Shown here: positions 1 through 9,646 of the stretch, piece after piece
Layout of the letters: every line of letters begins with the position of its first letter
Numbering within the stretch: position 1 is the first letter of the stretch
Origin: Mantis religiosa
Taxonomy: Eukaryota; Arthropoda; Insecta; Mantodea; Mantidae
Assembly (NCBI GenBank): GCA_030765055.1
Contig: JAUKNK010000057.1
Location: 1,210,501-1,274,500 of the forward strand
DNA: 64,000 bases
Direction of reading: 5' to 3'
Made by a program: the position numbers and the translations under genes
The notes under the pieces: generated by a model
Told to the model about the DNA's origin: nothing
What the model saw: the letters and a program-made list of their open reading frames with translations, nothing else
Databases searched by the model: none

Positions 1-201
1 CCGTACCGGGTGGTGAAAATGATTAACGACGTGGTCTACCGCATCCAGAAGGTGCCCCAAGGGAAGATGTTGGTGGTACACCTGTATCGTTTGACCTGCT
101 ACGATGGTGCTGTTTGGGAAAGACTAGCGTTAAGGAAGGAGCAGTGTCGAGAGCCCATTGTTCATCTAGTCGGCGCGGGCGGCAGTGCACTGAGTACATA
201 A
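1..201 (+). pseudogene. Gypsy element (G1) pol C-terminus, partial
   Basis: The first 150 bases encode the end of a Gypsy-type integrase/pol polyprotein. The frame shows the tail motif INDVVYRIQKVP followed by a LVVHL-type segment, which recurs in the other Gypsy copies here (minus strand near 31,391-31,621 and 62,700-62,750). The element enters from the left edge of the window, so its gag, protease, RT and integrase core are not visible. The open frame runs a little past the start of the 3' LTR at 145, as it also does in the copy ending at 31,471. Orientation is plus, opposite to the other internal Gypsy regions in the window. Confidence 0.8.
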
Positions 202-487
202 AAGCACGCCGAAACGGTGGGGGAAGTAGACGGATTTCTCGAGAGTTCGTCTTTGTTATAGTGCGGTCTTGATTGGGAAAATTCCGGAATGGGAGTAATC
301 TATAAAAAGGCAGTCCGCCCGTGACAGTGAGTCAGTCGGTAATTGAACTCGCGTGTGTGAGCAGTTGTATCATGGTCGTTGACCTTGCAAGTTGTATTAT
401 ATATGTGATGGACTCCTGAATCTGTAAAAAGCAAAATTTTAGTGTTTGTAGCCTGGACTTTTAATTTCACGAACCCACAAAGTCACG
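145..487 (+). repeat. 3' LTR of Gypsy element G1
   Basis: Starts with TGTC directly after the pol frame and ends in CACAAAGTCACG, the sense-strand end shared with the other Gypsy LTRs here. A TATAAAAAGG box lies at 301-310 with an initiator-like TCAGT about 30 bases downstream, so the LTR carries a recognisable core promoter. The four bases after it (488-491) are ATAT, the same target sequence as at two other Gypsy insertions in the window. It is inserted into, or abuts, a Penelope-like RT remnant. Confidence 0.75.
301..310 (+). promoter_or_regulatory. TATA box in Gypsy G1 LTR
   Basis: TATAAAAAGG in the LTR of G1. The LTR at 34,647-35,133 has an equivalent box on the opposite strand. Confidence 0.6.
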
Positions 488-491
488 ATAT

Positions 492-860
492 AACACATTA
501 TCCACTTATTTCTCATTTACTATTGCCCAAATGTCATCCAAATATCTATGCCAATGTTTGTAAGTTAGTGCGAATGCCTTTGTGATATGGGTTTCCCAAA
601 TACTCATAAGAGGTCTGTCAGAAATGGGGACAATGGGTTGCTCATAGAATATCCTGATTTTTCTTTGTACAATTTGTCAATGAATGTAAAAAAGGACTGT
701 TTAATGAAGACGCTTGTTAAGTAGAGGTATACCTCTATAATATTCTGAACCAATTGTAGAGACTGGAGACATATTTGCATGTAATCTATGAGTTTGTCTC
801 TTGGCACACTTGGGAACAAACAGATAGATAACATTTGGTTGGTAGGACAAAATTATAGGT
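492..860 (-). pseudogene. Penelope-like RT fragment
   Basis: The minus strand encodes the central part of a Penelope-like element (PLE) reverse transcriptase with frameshifts. An N-terminal stretch with LFPSVPRDKLIDYM (compare the family's DVxxLFTNIP region) is followed by SMSNPLSP, a variant of the MGSPLSP motif, and then by the catalytic block HRYLDDIWAI with both aspartates. A stop near 604 interrupts the frame. No start, linker or GIY-YIG domain is joined to this piece. It is cut on the left by the Gypsy LTR (ending 487) and on the right by the BEL LTR (starting 868). GIY-YIG fragments that could come from the same superfamily lie at 17,305, 17,997 and 38,000. Confidence 0.65.
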
Positions 861-867
861 CTTTAGT

Positions 868-1261
868 TGTTAGCGCCATGATCGTCATTTGTTTGTCGGG
901 CACATGAATATTTTACTTGGCGCCGGTTATGCGGCAAACTGGCCATGTGACTCATCAGCGTGCAAGAAAGTAGTCTTTTTCCGGTTAGTCAGTCAAACAT
1001 GTTTGAGACAAGAACATTGATGTGATGTGTTTCGTTGTGTTGCTGAGTGCAACGTTGTTGCAATGCAAAGACGTTTTTTAGTTTATCTAAATGTTAATGT
1101 GTTGTCTTCTTATGATTATTCATAAAAGAAATGTAGCGTGTGCAATAAATTTATCCAGAGATATGAATACAGCTCTATCGAGTACAGTCCACAAAGTCAG
1201 GTTCCTTGATTTCTGCTAAAATCAAGTGGTCCTCCGAATTAAATTAATCACGACACGAACA
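868..1261 (+). repeat. 5' LTR of BEL copy A
   Basis: It matches the LTRs at 6,134-6,528 and 8,737-9,131 but is visibly more diverged from them than they are from each other. The shared end is a block ending in ACGACAxGAACA. An AATAAA polyadenylation signal is at 1,144-1,149. One base after the LTR, the candidate primer-binding site begins with TGG. Confidence 0.85.
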
Positions 1262-1262
1262 T

Positions 1263-1280
1263 TGGTCCTTCACGGGCGGA
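1263..1280 (+). other. Candidate primer-binding site of BEL copy A
   Basis: TGGTCCTTCACGGGCGGA, one base downstream of the 5' LTR, is in the right place and begins with the complement of a tRNA CCA end. I did not match it confidently to a particular tRNA. The rest of the leader, 1,281-1,473, is non-coding. Confidence 0.5.
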
Positions 1281-1473
1281 TATTATTGTGCATCGCAACA
1301 GTTTCTTCTGCATGGATTCAGTGGGCCCCATGACGCCAGGCATCGGTATCTATGCAGCAGATTATCAGCATTTCATTCGCAACGACGCAGTAGCCTGCAT
1401 CGCAACACATTTCAGGTCAGAACATTCCTTTTCCTTCTTTCTCTCCTTTATGCAAGTCTCATAACCATTCAAT

Positions 1474-3262
1474 ATGGAGCAGGATTTGAAAGCTCTTGTC
1501 AAAAGAAGGGGTATAATTAAAAGAAAATTTACCTTTGTTCGAAAATTTCTTGATGAATTACCAGAACAGGTCAACATTTTCATATTGAGAGCTAATTTCG
1601 ATAACTTAAGTGAAATTTCGGGCAAGTATGAAGCTATTCAGACCCAAATTGAATCTCTTGTGGAAGCGGAAACTGAATTAGATATGCATGCAGAACACGA
1701 GGAAACAAGAAACAGTTACCTCGAATTGAAAGCTAGGTTAGCTGAATTAATGCAGGATCATGAACAGCAAGAAAATGGTTCTGGACATTCGCAGCACAGT
1801 GCAGTCGCAATCATCACAAGCAGCTAAAGCTATCAAACTGCCTGTGATACAATTCCCTAAATTTGAGGGTGATGTCACTCATTTCAAACATTTATTTGAC
1901 ACATTTACAAGCTTAGTGGTAAACAACCAAGCTTTAGATGCTATTCAGAAATATCACTACTTACTTTCCTCTCTCAAGGGACAAGCTCATTCACTAATAC
2001 AGAACATACCTGTCACTAGTGAAAATTTTGATGTATCATGGGAGCTCATATGCTCACGCTATAACAATACAAGATTAATAGCTACAGCTCATATAAAAAA
2101 TGTATTAGCACTACCAGTAATGCATAAGGAAACAGTAAATGAACTACGTACCTTGCTCAACCATTTTCAAAATAACTTGAATGCCATTGAAGCATTAAAA
2201 CTTGAAGTGCCTTTGCATGATATCATTGTAATGCAACTTCTCCTAGAACATTTGTCTCACACCACACGCAGAGAATGGGAGAGTAAAATAGATTCTCAAA
2301 ACTTCCCTTCTTTGAAGTATCTTATGCAATTTTTAGAAGCAAGAGCACACTCTTTTGAATTGCTTGCTAACACTGCATGTAACAAGACGGTAGTTAAGCC
2401 TAAGACTGACTTGCACTTTGCTAAGCCCAACAGCAGAGACAGTAAACACTCTTACCTACCCACGCGTGATCGTGTATGTCCATTTGGTCAGTGCAATCAC
2501 ATGCTACATAATTGTGATGATTTCAAAAATCTTAATCTGCATAAGCGTTGGACTTTCATTAAATCCAAGCACCTTTGTGCCAATTGCTTTGCTCCTAATC
2601 ACATATCAAGTAGATGTAATGGTACCTCATACTGCAATTGTGGCTCATCCACTCACAGCAAGTTGCTTCATGATAGTAACAGAAAAAATGCTTCACGTGC
2701 AACTTCATCTAGTCCTGTAAATGATTCTACTAGAACAATTGACGCGCCATCTGGCTACTGTTCTTTTAAATCAAAACCCACACAGCAGGTTTTGCTTGCC
2801 ACCGCACTAGTGCAAGTGGAAAACAGATATGGCAATCTCATACAATGTAGAGCACTCCTCGACTCTGCCAGTCAATCCAATTTCATAACGGCAGATCTTG
2901 CGAAGCGCTTACAGCTTAACAAGGTGACAGCTGATATGCCTATCAATGGCATAAATGGCACCATTTCTACGGCCACACACCATGTTCAGGTCAATCTGAA
3001 ATCTATGGTACATGATTTTAAGACTAAAATTGAATGTCTAGTACTTCCTCGTATAACAGGAAAACTACCTTCCACACATATCAATTTGTGCAACTGGAAT
3101 ATTCCTTCTAGCATTGCATTAGCAGATCCTAGATTCAACATTCCTGATGAAGTTGAAATCCTAATCGGAAGTTCCTTATTCTTGGAGTTATTGCATGGGA
3201 AAACCTTAAAGAGACAAGGACATCCTATACTAGCCAGCACAGCCCTCGGTTGGGGCACATGA
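1474..3262 (+). pseudogene. BEL gag-protease (frameshifted)
   Basis: The first frame (1,474-1,827, 117 aa) is a coiled-coil-rich gag N-terminus. A frameshift near 1,790 moves the reading into the 1,760-3,262 frame. That frame contains a DUF1759-type capsid region, beginning AIKLPVIQFPKFEGD and covering roughly residues 20-200. It is followed by a Cys/His-rich zone with two knuckle-like clusters at about residues 240-305, and an A17/DUF1758-like aspartic protease whose core is LLDSASQSNFI. The active-site residues are D-S-A rather than D-T-G or D-S-G. The protease ends abruptly at STALGWG, and the next bases encode RT, so a segment between protease and RT has been deleted. Confidence 0.85.
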
Positions 3263-4362
3263 AGCAAGTGTCACCACCAAAGGAAGGCGAACCTTGTTAC
3301 TATCTTCCGCATCATGCAGCTTTCAAAACTTTGTCTACAACTACTCGCACCAGAGTTGTATTTGATGCATCTGCGCAGTCATCTTCAGGACTATCCTTGA
3401 ATGATGAGCTGAAGTTAGGTCCTATAATTCAGGATGACCTTATCTCCATAATTTTACGATTCAGAACTTATCGCTATGCATTCTCAGCTGACATTTCTAA
3501 GATGTACAGGCGAGTGAAAATGCATCCTGATGATCAAGATCTTCAAAGAATAGTATGGCGAGAAAACAAAGATGAACCTATCAAGGACTACGCTCTTACT
3601 ACAGTCACATATGGTACCAAACCTGCATCCTTTTTGGCCATAAGGACTTTGCATCAACTAGCTTCAGAGGAAGAGGCTAAATATCCTCAAGCTATCCGTT
3701 AATCCTTCTACGTAGATGATTGCTTATGTGGTCATAATGATCTACAGCAAGCTTTACATATTCAGAGGCAGCTACTTCAGATGTTAGACAGTGGTGGATT
3801 CCCACTTAGGAAATGGTGTTCTAATCATGAAGATATTTTAAAATCCATTCCACCGGAACACAGAGAGACACAACTTCCGCTTTCATTGGATAGCAGTGAA
3901 AATGTGCATGCTCTTGGTCTCCTCTGGCATCCTGGAACAGATCAATTCCAGATACAAGACAATCCATCTCTTCAGGAAAATCTAAATTCTAGCTACAACA
4001 AACGAAGCATACTTTATGTCATATCATCTATTTTTGATCCTTTAGGCCTAGTGAGTCCTATTGTCATAAATGCCAAGATGTTTCTACAATCTCTTTGGTT
4101 AGAAAAACTCGGTTGGGATGAATTGATACCATCTGACCTCATCCAACAATGGCTAAATTTCTGCGAGATATTGTCCATCATTCATGCTATACGTTATCCA
4201 AGACACATCCTAATCAGAGGTACATTAAGGGACATACAAATACATGGGTTTTGCAATGCCTCAGAAAAGGCTTATGGTGCCTGTATTTATCTTTGTTCTA
4301 TGAACAGCTGCAATGAGGTGAAAACCAGACTTCTTTGCTCCAAATCCAAGGTTGCACCATAA
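3263..4362 (+). pseudogene. BEL reverse transcriptase (in-frame stop)
   Basis: Pao-type RT. The fingers/palm region has RVVFDASAQSSSGLSLND and AFSADISKMYRRV. The catalytic YVDD box at 3,709-3,720 lies three codons after an in-frame TAA (3,700-3,702), so the intact frame ends just before the active site. Past YVDD the frame continues (3,781-4,362) through the Pao thumb/connection region, with ISSIFDPLGLVSPI, up to another in-frame TAA at 4,360. The N-terminus of RT is missing because of the deletion after the protease. The sequence is otherwise well preserved, suggesting point decay of a fairly recent copy. Confidence 0.85.
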
Positions 4363-4812
4363 AAGAAACAAACCATTCCTCGGCTCGAACTTTGTGGTGC
4401 TTTACTACTCGCTAAACTGTACCAGGTTGTAGCTAACCTTAAGCTGCAGACTTCACAGAGCTATCTATGGACGGACTCCCTGATTGTTCTAGCATGGATT
4501 AAATCCAACCCACACAAATGGAAGACTTTTGTAGCCAACAGAGTTTCACAAATACAAGAGTTATCAGAAACTGCTGCTTGGCGATATGTGGCTACTCAAA
4601 ATAATCCAGCAAATCTCATTTCGAGAGGAGTTTCGACTGAACCTCTTGCCTCAAATGACTTGTGGGGAAAAGGTCCTGATTGGATCTCAACCCTTTGCAT
4701 CTTGGCCAGAACAACCCAAACGATTAGATATTCAGGATGCTACTGAGCAACGCACTACTGCATGCTTGATGGTCACTACAGAAAGTGATGATTTCATTTC
4801 TCGTTTTTCATA
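4363..4812 (+). pseudogene. BEL RNase H-like region
   Basis: It continues in frame after the TAA with IPRLELCGALLLAKLYQVV and LWTDSLIVLAWI, the Pao/BEL RNase H signatures in which E (LELCGA) and D (WTDS) are catalytic. A connector containing WRYVATQNNPANLISRG follows. A shift near 4,600 breaks the frame. From 4,530 onward this sequence reappears at 7,133, almost unchanged, as part of a tandem duplication. Confidence 0.8.
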
Positions 4813-6073
4813 ATTGTTACGCCTGCAGAGAGCGACAGCATACATGCTGAGATTTGCATTCAACTGTAGAAACAGCAACACGTGACGGCAAGGTACTCTC
4901 TCAGCACTTGAGCTTTAACAGTCATTGCACTGCTGCATTAAACTTGCTCAACAATCAGCTTATATGAGAGAACGTAAGCTTTCACGACTGGAGTCCATAA
5001 TACAATTTGTTGTTTCAGCTCATATCACAGAGTTAACAGAACTTAATGATAAAGGACACGTTCCTACTAAAAGCTCATTGAAATCTTTGCATCCATTTGT
5101 TGACAATTAAGGTTTACTCCGAGTAGGGGGAAGAATTCACAAGGCTGAAAATTCCTTCCAGTCAAGACATCAGCTCCTCTTACCTCCTAAGCATCATCTT
5201 ACCAAGCTAATTATTGAAAGTGAAAATGTTAAACTTTTGCGTGCTTCCAATCAGCTACTTACCTCTTTTCTTCGACAACGGTATTGGATACCTAGAATAG
5301 GAGAAACTCTTAAGTCAGTCCTACACAAGTGCTTGCCGTGCTTCAAACTCAAGGCCAAGGGAGCTCAACAATTAATGGGCAATCTACCTACCTACAGAGT
5401 GACTCCAGCGAAACCTTTCCTACGAGTTGCATTTTGTAGGTGCTAACAACAAGCTTAGAGTACTTAGACTACTTTTGCAATCTCGCAAGCACCAAGAGAT
5501 TGTACCAGACTACGCTTCATCTAATGAATGCACATGGCATTTTATACCACCCAGCTCACCCCACTTTGGAGGATTACATGAGACTGCAGTGAAATCTATG
5601 AAATATCTTCGCAGAGTAATGGGTACACAAGTACTGACCTACGAACAATTAACCACATTACTAATTCAAATTGAGGCTTGCTTGAACTCCCGTTCATTGG
5701 TACGCCTTACTGATGATCCTTTTGATAATTCCTACCTTTCTCCAGGTCATTTCCTCATCAGAGAACCATTGACTTCCATACCATCACCTTGTTCTGACAA
5801 TCTGAATCAGTTACAGAAATGGCAAAAGCTCCAAGATCATCTACAACATCTGTGGCAACGGTGGTCAACTCCAGTGAAAATCTTAAGGCAGACACCATGG
5901 TCCTGCTAATGGAAGACAATACATCTCCTCTGCATTAGGAACTTGGAATCATCACTAAGACTCATCCTGGTGGTTATGGTTTAGTGCGGGTAGCTACAGT
6001 GCGAACTTCTAAGGGTGAATATAGGTGTCCCATTGTGAAACTGTGTCCTCTGCCAGTTCAAGAACAACAGTGA
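4813..6073 (+). pseudogene. BEL integrase region with core deletion
   Basis: The N-terminal HHCC-type domain is recognisable: GGRIHKAENSF, then HHLTKLIIE, then KCLPCFKLKAKGAQQ (5,110-5,400). The catalytic core is then largely absent. The reading passes from AKPFLRVAF directly into FVGANNKLRVLR (5,427), which removes the first core segment and its aspartate. The C-terminal half is present (5,427-5,909), with FIPPSSPHFGGLHETAVKS carrying the E-containing block. A DUF5641-like tail follows to about 6,073, broken by a stop at 5,907. Copy B at 7,528-8,676 has the same core deletion, so the deletion preceded the duplication. Confidence 0.8.
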
Positions 6074-6133
6074 TATTTTTCAAAGTGTGTTTATGTTAAA
6101 TTAAAAAACTGTTCAGTTTTTTGGGCCCCAGTA

Positions 6134-6528
6134 TGTTTGCGCCATTATCATCATTTGTTCCAGGGGGCGCATGAATATTTCACTTAGCGCCGGTTATCCG
6201 GCCAGCCAATCATTTGACTCGCCAGCATGCAAAAAAGAGTCTTCTTCTTCCTTTAAGAGTTACAGGCATGTTGAGACATGTGATGTGCTTCGTTGTGTGG
6301 CTGCGTGCAGCTTGTTGTTGCAATGAAAGAACCAGTTTAAGTTATCTCAAATATTAAATGTATTGTTGTCTTCTTCATGATTATTCACATATGAAATGTA
6401 GTGTGTGCAATAAATTTATCTAGTGATATGAATACAGCTCTATCGAGTAGAGTCAACAAGATCAGTTTCCTTGGTTTCTACTTAAAATCAAGGTGGTCCT
6501 CCGCATTAAATTAAGCACGACATGAACA
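6134..6528 (+). repeat. 3' LTR of BEL copy A
   Basis: 395 bp, TG...CA ends. It is nearly identical to 8,737-9,131 (offset 2,603 bases) and homologous to the 5' LTR at 868-1,261. Confidence 0.85.
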
Positions 6529-6594
6529 GTATATTTAATCCTGGATTGGACTTAAATTACTATGAGTTTGTGAGAGCCTCAATTCTAAGTTTTG
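6529..6594. other. Flank of BEL copy A, duplicated at 9,132-9,197
   Basis: These 66 bases right of the BEL LTR recur after the LTR of copy B at the same 2,603-base offset. Homology stops at 6,594, where Gypsy gag sequence begins. Confidence 0.8.
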
Positions 6595-7135
6595 GGCCGC
6601 CCCGGTGTCCACCAGCACGCGGCACGGCTTTCCTCTTACCCAGCCGTCCGCGATGAGGTTGTCATCCATCCGCCGGCTGACGGCGCGGATTGTCACTCGA
6701 GGGGATGGTGGTAATGGCGCCAACGTATCCCTCTCCACGCCGGGCCTTACTCGTTCTTCCAGCTGCCCTTCCTGGTGTGGGCAGTCTCTCCGCAGGTGTC
6801 CGGGCTTTCCACACCCCCAACACAGGCCACTAGGTGTTCGCCGGCGTCCCTCAGCTGGTCTTCTGCCTCCGGCGTAGCGGACACTCCTCGTTCTCGACGT
6901 CGGGATAGATGATACCTTGGCCGCCTCCATCCTTAATGCCGCTGTCAGCGCCTCGTGGATGGTTTTATAATTGCCGAGCATTAGGCGCTGACGAATCTCC
7001 GTGTCCCGTACTCCATTCAACAAAGTTGTAGGCGGCTTCCCGGTATACGAACTCAGTGGCAGGTCAACCAAGGCCTTGCCAGCTAGCTGCTCAATCGCTA
7101 TGGCGAACTCCTGCGGCGTCTCCCCCGGCAGCTGT
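6595..7135 (-). pseudogene. Gypsy gag fragment (copy of 10,184-10,723)
   Basis: On the minus strand this encodes the Gypsy gag C-terminus. It has the retrotransposon-gag segment QLPGETPQEFAIAIEQLAGK, a CCHC knuckle CWGCGKPGHLRRDC, and the start of the protease region up to LVDTGAA, where it is cut. It aligns base for base with 10,184-10,723 of the neighbouring element. Its two edges are junctions, one to BEL flank at 6,594/6,595 and one to BEL RNase H sequence at 7,133-7,135, where three bases (TGT) are common to both partners. It is therefore the remnant of a larger duplicated block, not an independent insertion. Confidence 0.85.
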
Positions 7136-9131
7136 AGCCAACAGAGTTTCACAAATACAAGAGTTATCAGAAACTGCTGCTTGGCGATATGTGGCTACTC
7201 AAAATAATCCAGCAAATCTCATTTCGAGAGGAGTTTCGACTGAACCTCTTGCCTCAAATGACTTGTGGTGGAAAGGTCCTGATTGGATCTCAACCCTTTG
7301 CATCTTGGCCAGAACAACCCAAACGATTAGATATTCAGGATGCCACTAAGCAACACACTCCTGCATGCTTGATGGTCACTACAGAAAGTGATGATTTCAT
7401 TTCTCGTTTTTCATAATTGTTACGCCTGCAGAGAGCGACAGCATACATGCTGAGATTTGCATTCAACTGTAGAAGCAGCAACACGTGACGGCAAGGTACT
7501 CTCTCAGCACTTGAGCTTTAACAGTCATTGCACTGCTGCATTAAACTTGCTCAACAATCAGCTTATATGAGAGAACGTAAGCTTTCACGACTGGAGTCCA
7601 TAATACAATTTGTTGTTTCAGCTCATATCACAGAGTTAACAGAACTTAATGATAAAGGACACGTTGCTACTAAAAGCTCATTGAAATCTTTGCATCCATT
7701 TGTTGACAACTAAGGTTTACTCCGAGTAGGGGGAAGAATTCACAAGGCTGAAAATTCCTTCCAGTCAAGACATCAGCTCCTCTTACCTCCTAAGCATCAT
7801 CTTACCAAGCTAATTATTGAAAGTGAAAATGTTAAACTTTTGCGTGCTTCCAATCAGCTACTTACCTCTTTTCTTCGACAACGGTATTGGATACCTAGAA
7901 TAGGAGAAACTCTTAAGTCAGTCCTACACAAGTGCTTGCCATGCTTCAAACTCAAGGCCAAGGGAGCTCAACAATTAATGGGCAATCTACCTACCTACAG
8001 AGTGACTCCAGCGAAACCTTTCCTACGAGTTGCATTTTGTAGGTGCTAACAACAAGCTTAGAGAACTTAGACTACTTTTGCAATCTCGCAAGCACCAAGA
8101 GATTGTACCAGACTACGCTTCATCTAATGAATGCACATGGCATTTTATACCACCCAGCTCACCCCACTTTGGAGGATTACATGAGACTGCAGTGAAATCT
8201 ATGAAATATCTTCGCAGAGTAATGGGTACACAAGTACTGACCTACGAACAATTAACCACATTACTAATTCAAATTGAGGCTTGCTTGAACTCCCGTTCAT
8301 TGGTACGCCTTACTGATGATCCTTTTGATAATTCCTACCTTTCTCCAGGTCATTTCCTCATCAGAGAACCATTGACTTCCATACCATCACCTTGTTCTGA
8401 CAATCTGAATCAGTTACAGAAATGGCAAAAGCTCCAAGATCATCTACAACATCTGTGGCAACGGTGGTCAACTCCAGTGAAAATCTTAAGGCAGGCACCA
8501 TGGTCCTGCTAATGGAAGACAATATATTTCCTCTGCATTGGGAACTTGGAATCATCACTAAGACTCATCCTGGTGGTTATGGTTTAGTGCGGGTAGCTAC
8601 AGTGCGAACTTCTAAGGGTGAATATAGGTGTCCCATTGTGAAACTGTGTCCTCTGCCAGTTCAAGAACAACAGTGATATTTTTCAAAGTGTGTTTATGTT
8701 AAATTAAAAAACTGTTCAGTTTTTTGGGCCCCAGTATGTTTGCGCCATTATCATCATTTGTTCCAGGGGGCGCATGAATATTTCACTTGGCGCCGGTTAT
8801 CCGGCCAGCCAATCATTTGACTCGCCAGCATGCAAAAAAGAGTCTTCTTCTTCCTTTAAGAGATACAGGCATGTTGAGACATGTGATGTGCTTCGTTGTG
8901 TGGCTGCGTGCAGCTTGTTGTTGCAATGAAAGAACCAGTTTAAGTTATCTCAAATATTAAATGTATTGTTGTCTTCTTCATGATTATTCACATATGAAAT
9001 GTAGTGTGTGCAATAAATTTATCTAGTGATATGAATACAGCTCTATCGAGTAGAGTCAACAAGATCAGTTTCCTTGGTTTCTACTTAAAATCAAGGTGGT
9101 CCTCCGCATTAAATTAAGCACGACATGAACA
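7133..9131 (+). mobile_element. Pao/BEL partial copy B (tandem duplicate of 4,530-6,528)
   Basis: A second copy of the RNase H end, integrase and 3' LTR of the BEL element, offset by 2,603 bases and differing from the first copy by scattered substitutions only. It carries the same integrase core deletion. Unlike copy A, its DUF5641-like tail is open from 8,422 to 8,676 with LHWELGIITKTHPGG intact. It has no 5' part and no 5' LTR, so it arose by duplication rather than transposition. Confidence 0.9.
8737..9131 (+). repeat. LTR of BEL copy B
   Basis: Equivalent to 6,134-6,528. Followed by the same 66-bp flank and then by the LTR of Gypsy G2. Confidence 0.85.
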
Positions 9132-9209
9132 GTATATTTAATCCTGGATTGGACTTAAATTACTATGAGTTTGTGAGAGCCTCAATTCTAAGTTTTGTGT
9201 TTAGCGTAT

Positions 9210-9345
9210 TGTGACTTTGTGGGTTCATGAAATAACAAGACGAGGTTACAAACACAAAAACTACACTTTATTTTCCTAGCAATACACCGTTTAAACTCAC
9301 AATTTGCTAGATAACCTCAAAACTGTTTATTTTCTCAAACACTAC
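9210..9345 (-). repeat. Truncated 3' LTR of Gypsy G2
   Basis: About 136 bases match the start (plus-strand reading) of the LTR at 11,415. The sequence then jumps into the integrase tail at CACTACG/ACGGTACGG, so about 100 bp of LTR and the pol end are deleted. Confidence 0.8.
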
Positions 9346-9634
9346 GACGGTACGGTCCTTGCCATGGCTGCTGAAGCTTCGGGCAGCATCCCTTGGTCCG
9401 GGTCGGGCGGTACAACCAGAGCAGGACACCTTGCTGGAACCCTTGGCTGTTGGCTTGCCTGTCGTATTGGGTTTTCATGCGGTCGCTCGCCTTCTGGATG
9501 TTCTGGCGAGCCATCTCGTGCATGTCTTGGAGGTGGTCCACCAGGTTCTCCACATCCCTCAAGAGTGGCTCCAGGTCTGCGTCCGCCAGTTGCTCCCTCC
9601 TCAGGCCTGCGCTATCCCAGCCATCCGCAGGCAC
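9335..9634 (-). pseudogene. Gypsy G2 RNase H end joined to integrase tail
   Basis: This minus-strand frame starts in the post-RNase H linker (AGLRREQLADADLEPLL) and goes straight to the integrase C-terminal region (NLVDHLQDMHEMARQNIQKA and WLYRPTRTKG). In G3 the same two segments are separated by the complete integrase zinc-binding and DDE core. The core has therefore been excised here, so the fragment cannot encode an active integrase. Confidence 0.8.
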
Positions 9635-9646
9635 TGCTCTGACTAC

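Larger units (their letters stand above)
868..6528 (+). mobile_element. Pao/BEL LTR retrotransposon, copy A (decayed)
   Basis: A complete LTR-to-LTR Pao/BEL element of about 5.66 kb. The flanking LTRs are 394 and 395 bp, both starting TGT and ending ACA. Between them, in Pao/BEL order, are a gag with DUF1759-like and CCHC regions, an A17-type aspartic protease, RT with YVDD, an RNase H region, an HHCC/integrase region and a DUF5641-like tail. Frameshifts, stops and internal deletions make it non-autonomous. I could not find a convincing target-site duplication: the left flank is TTAGT and the right GTATA. The right part, from 4,530 on, is repeated at 7,133-9,131. Confidence 0.9.
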
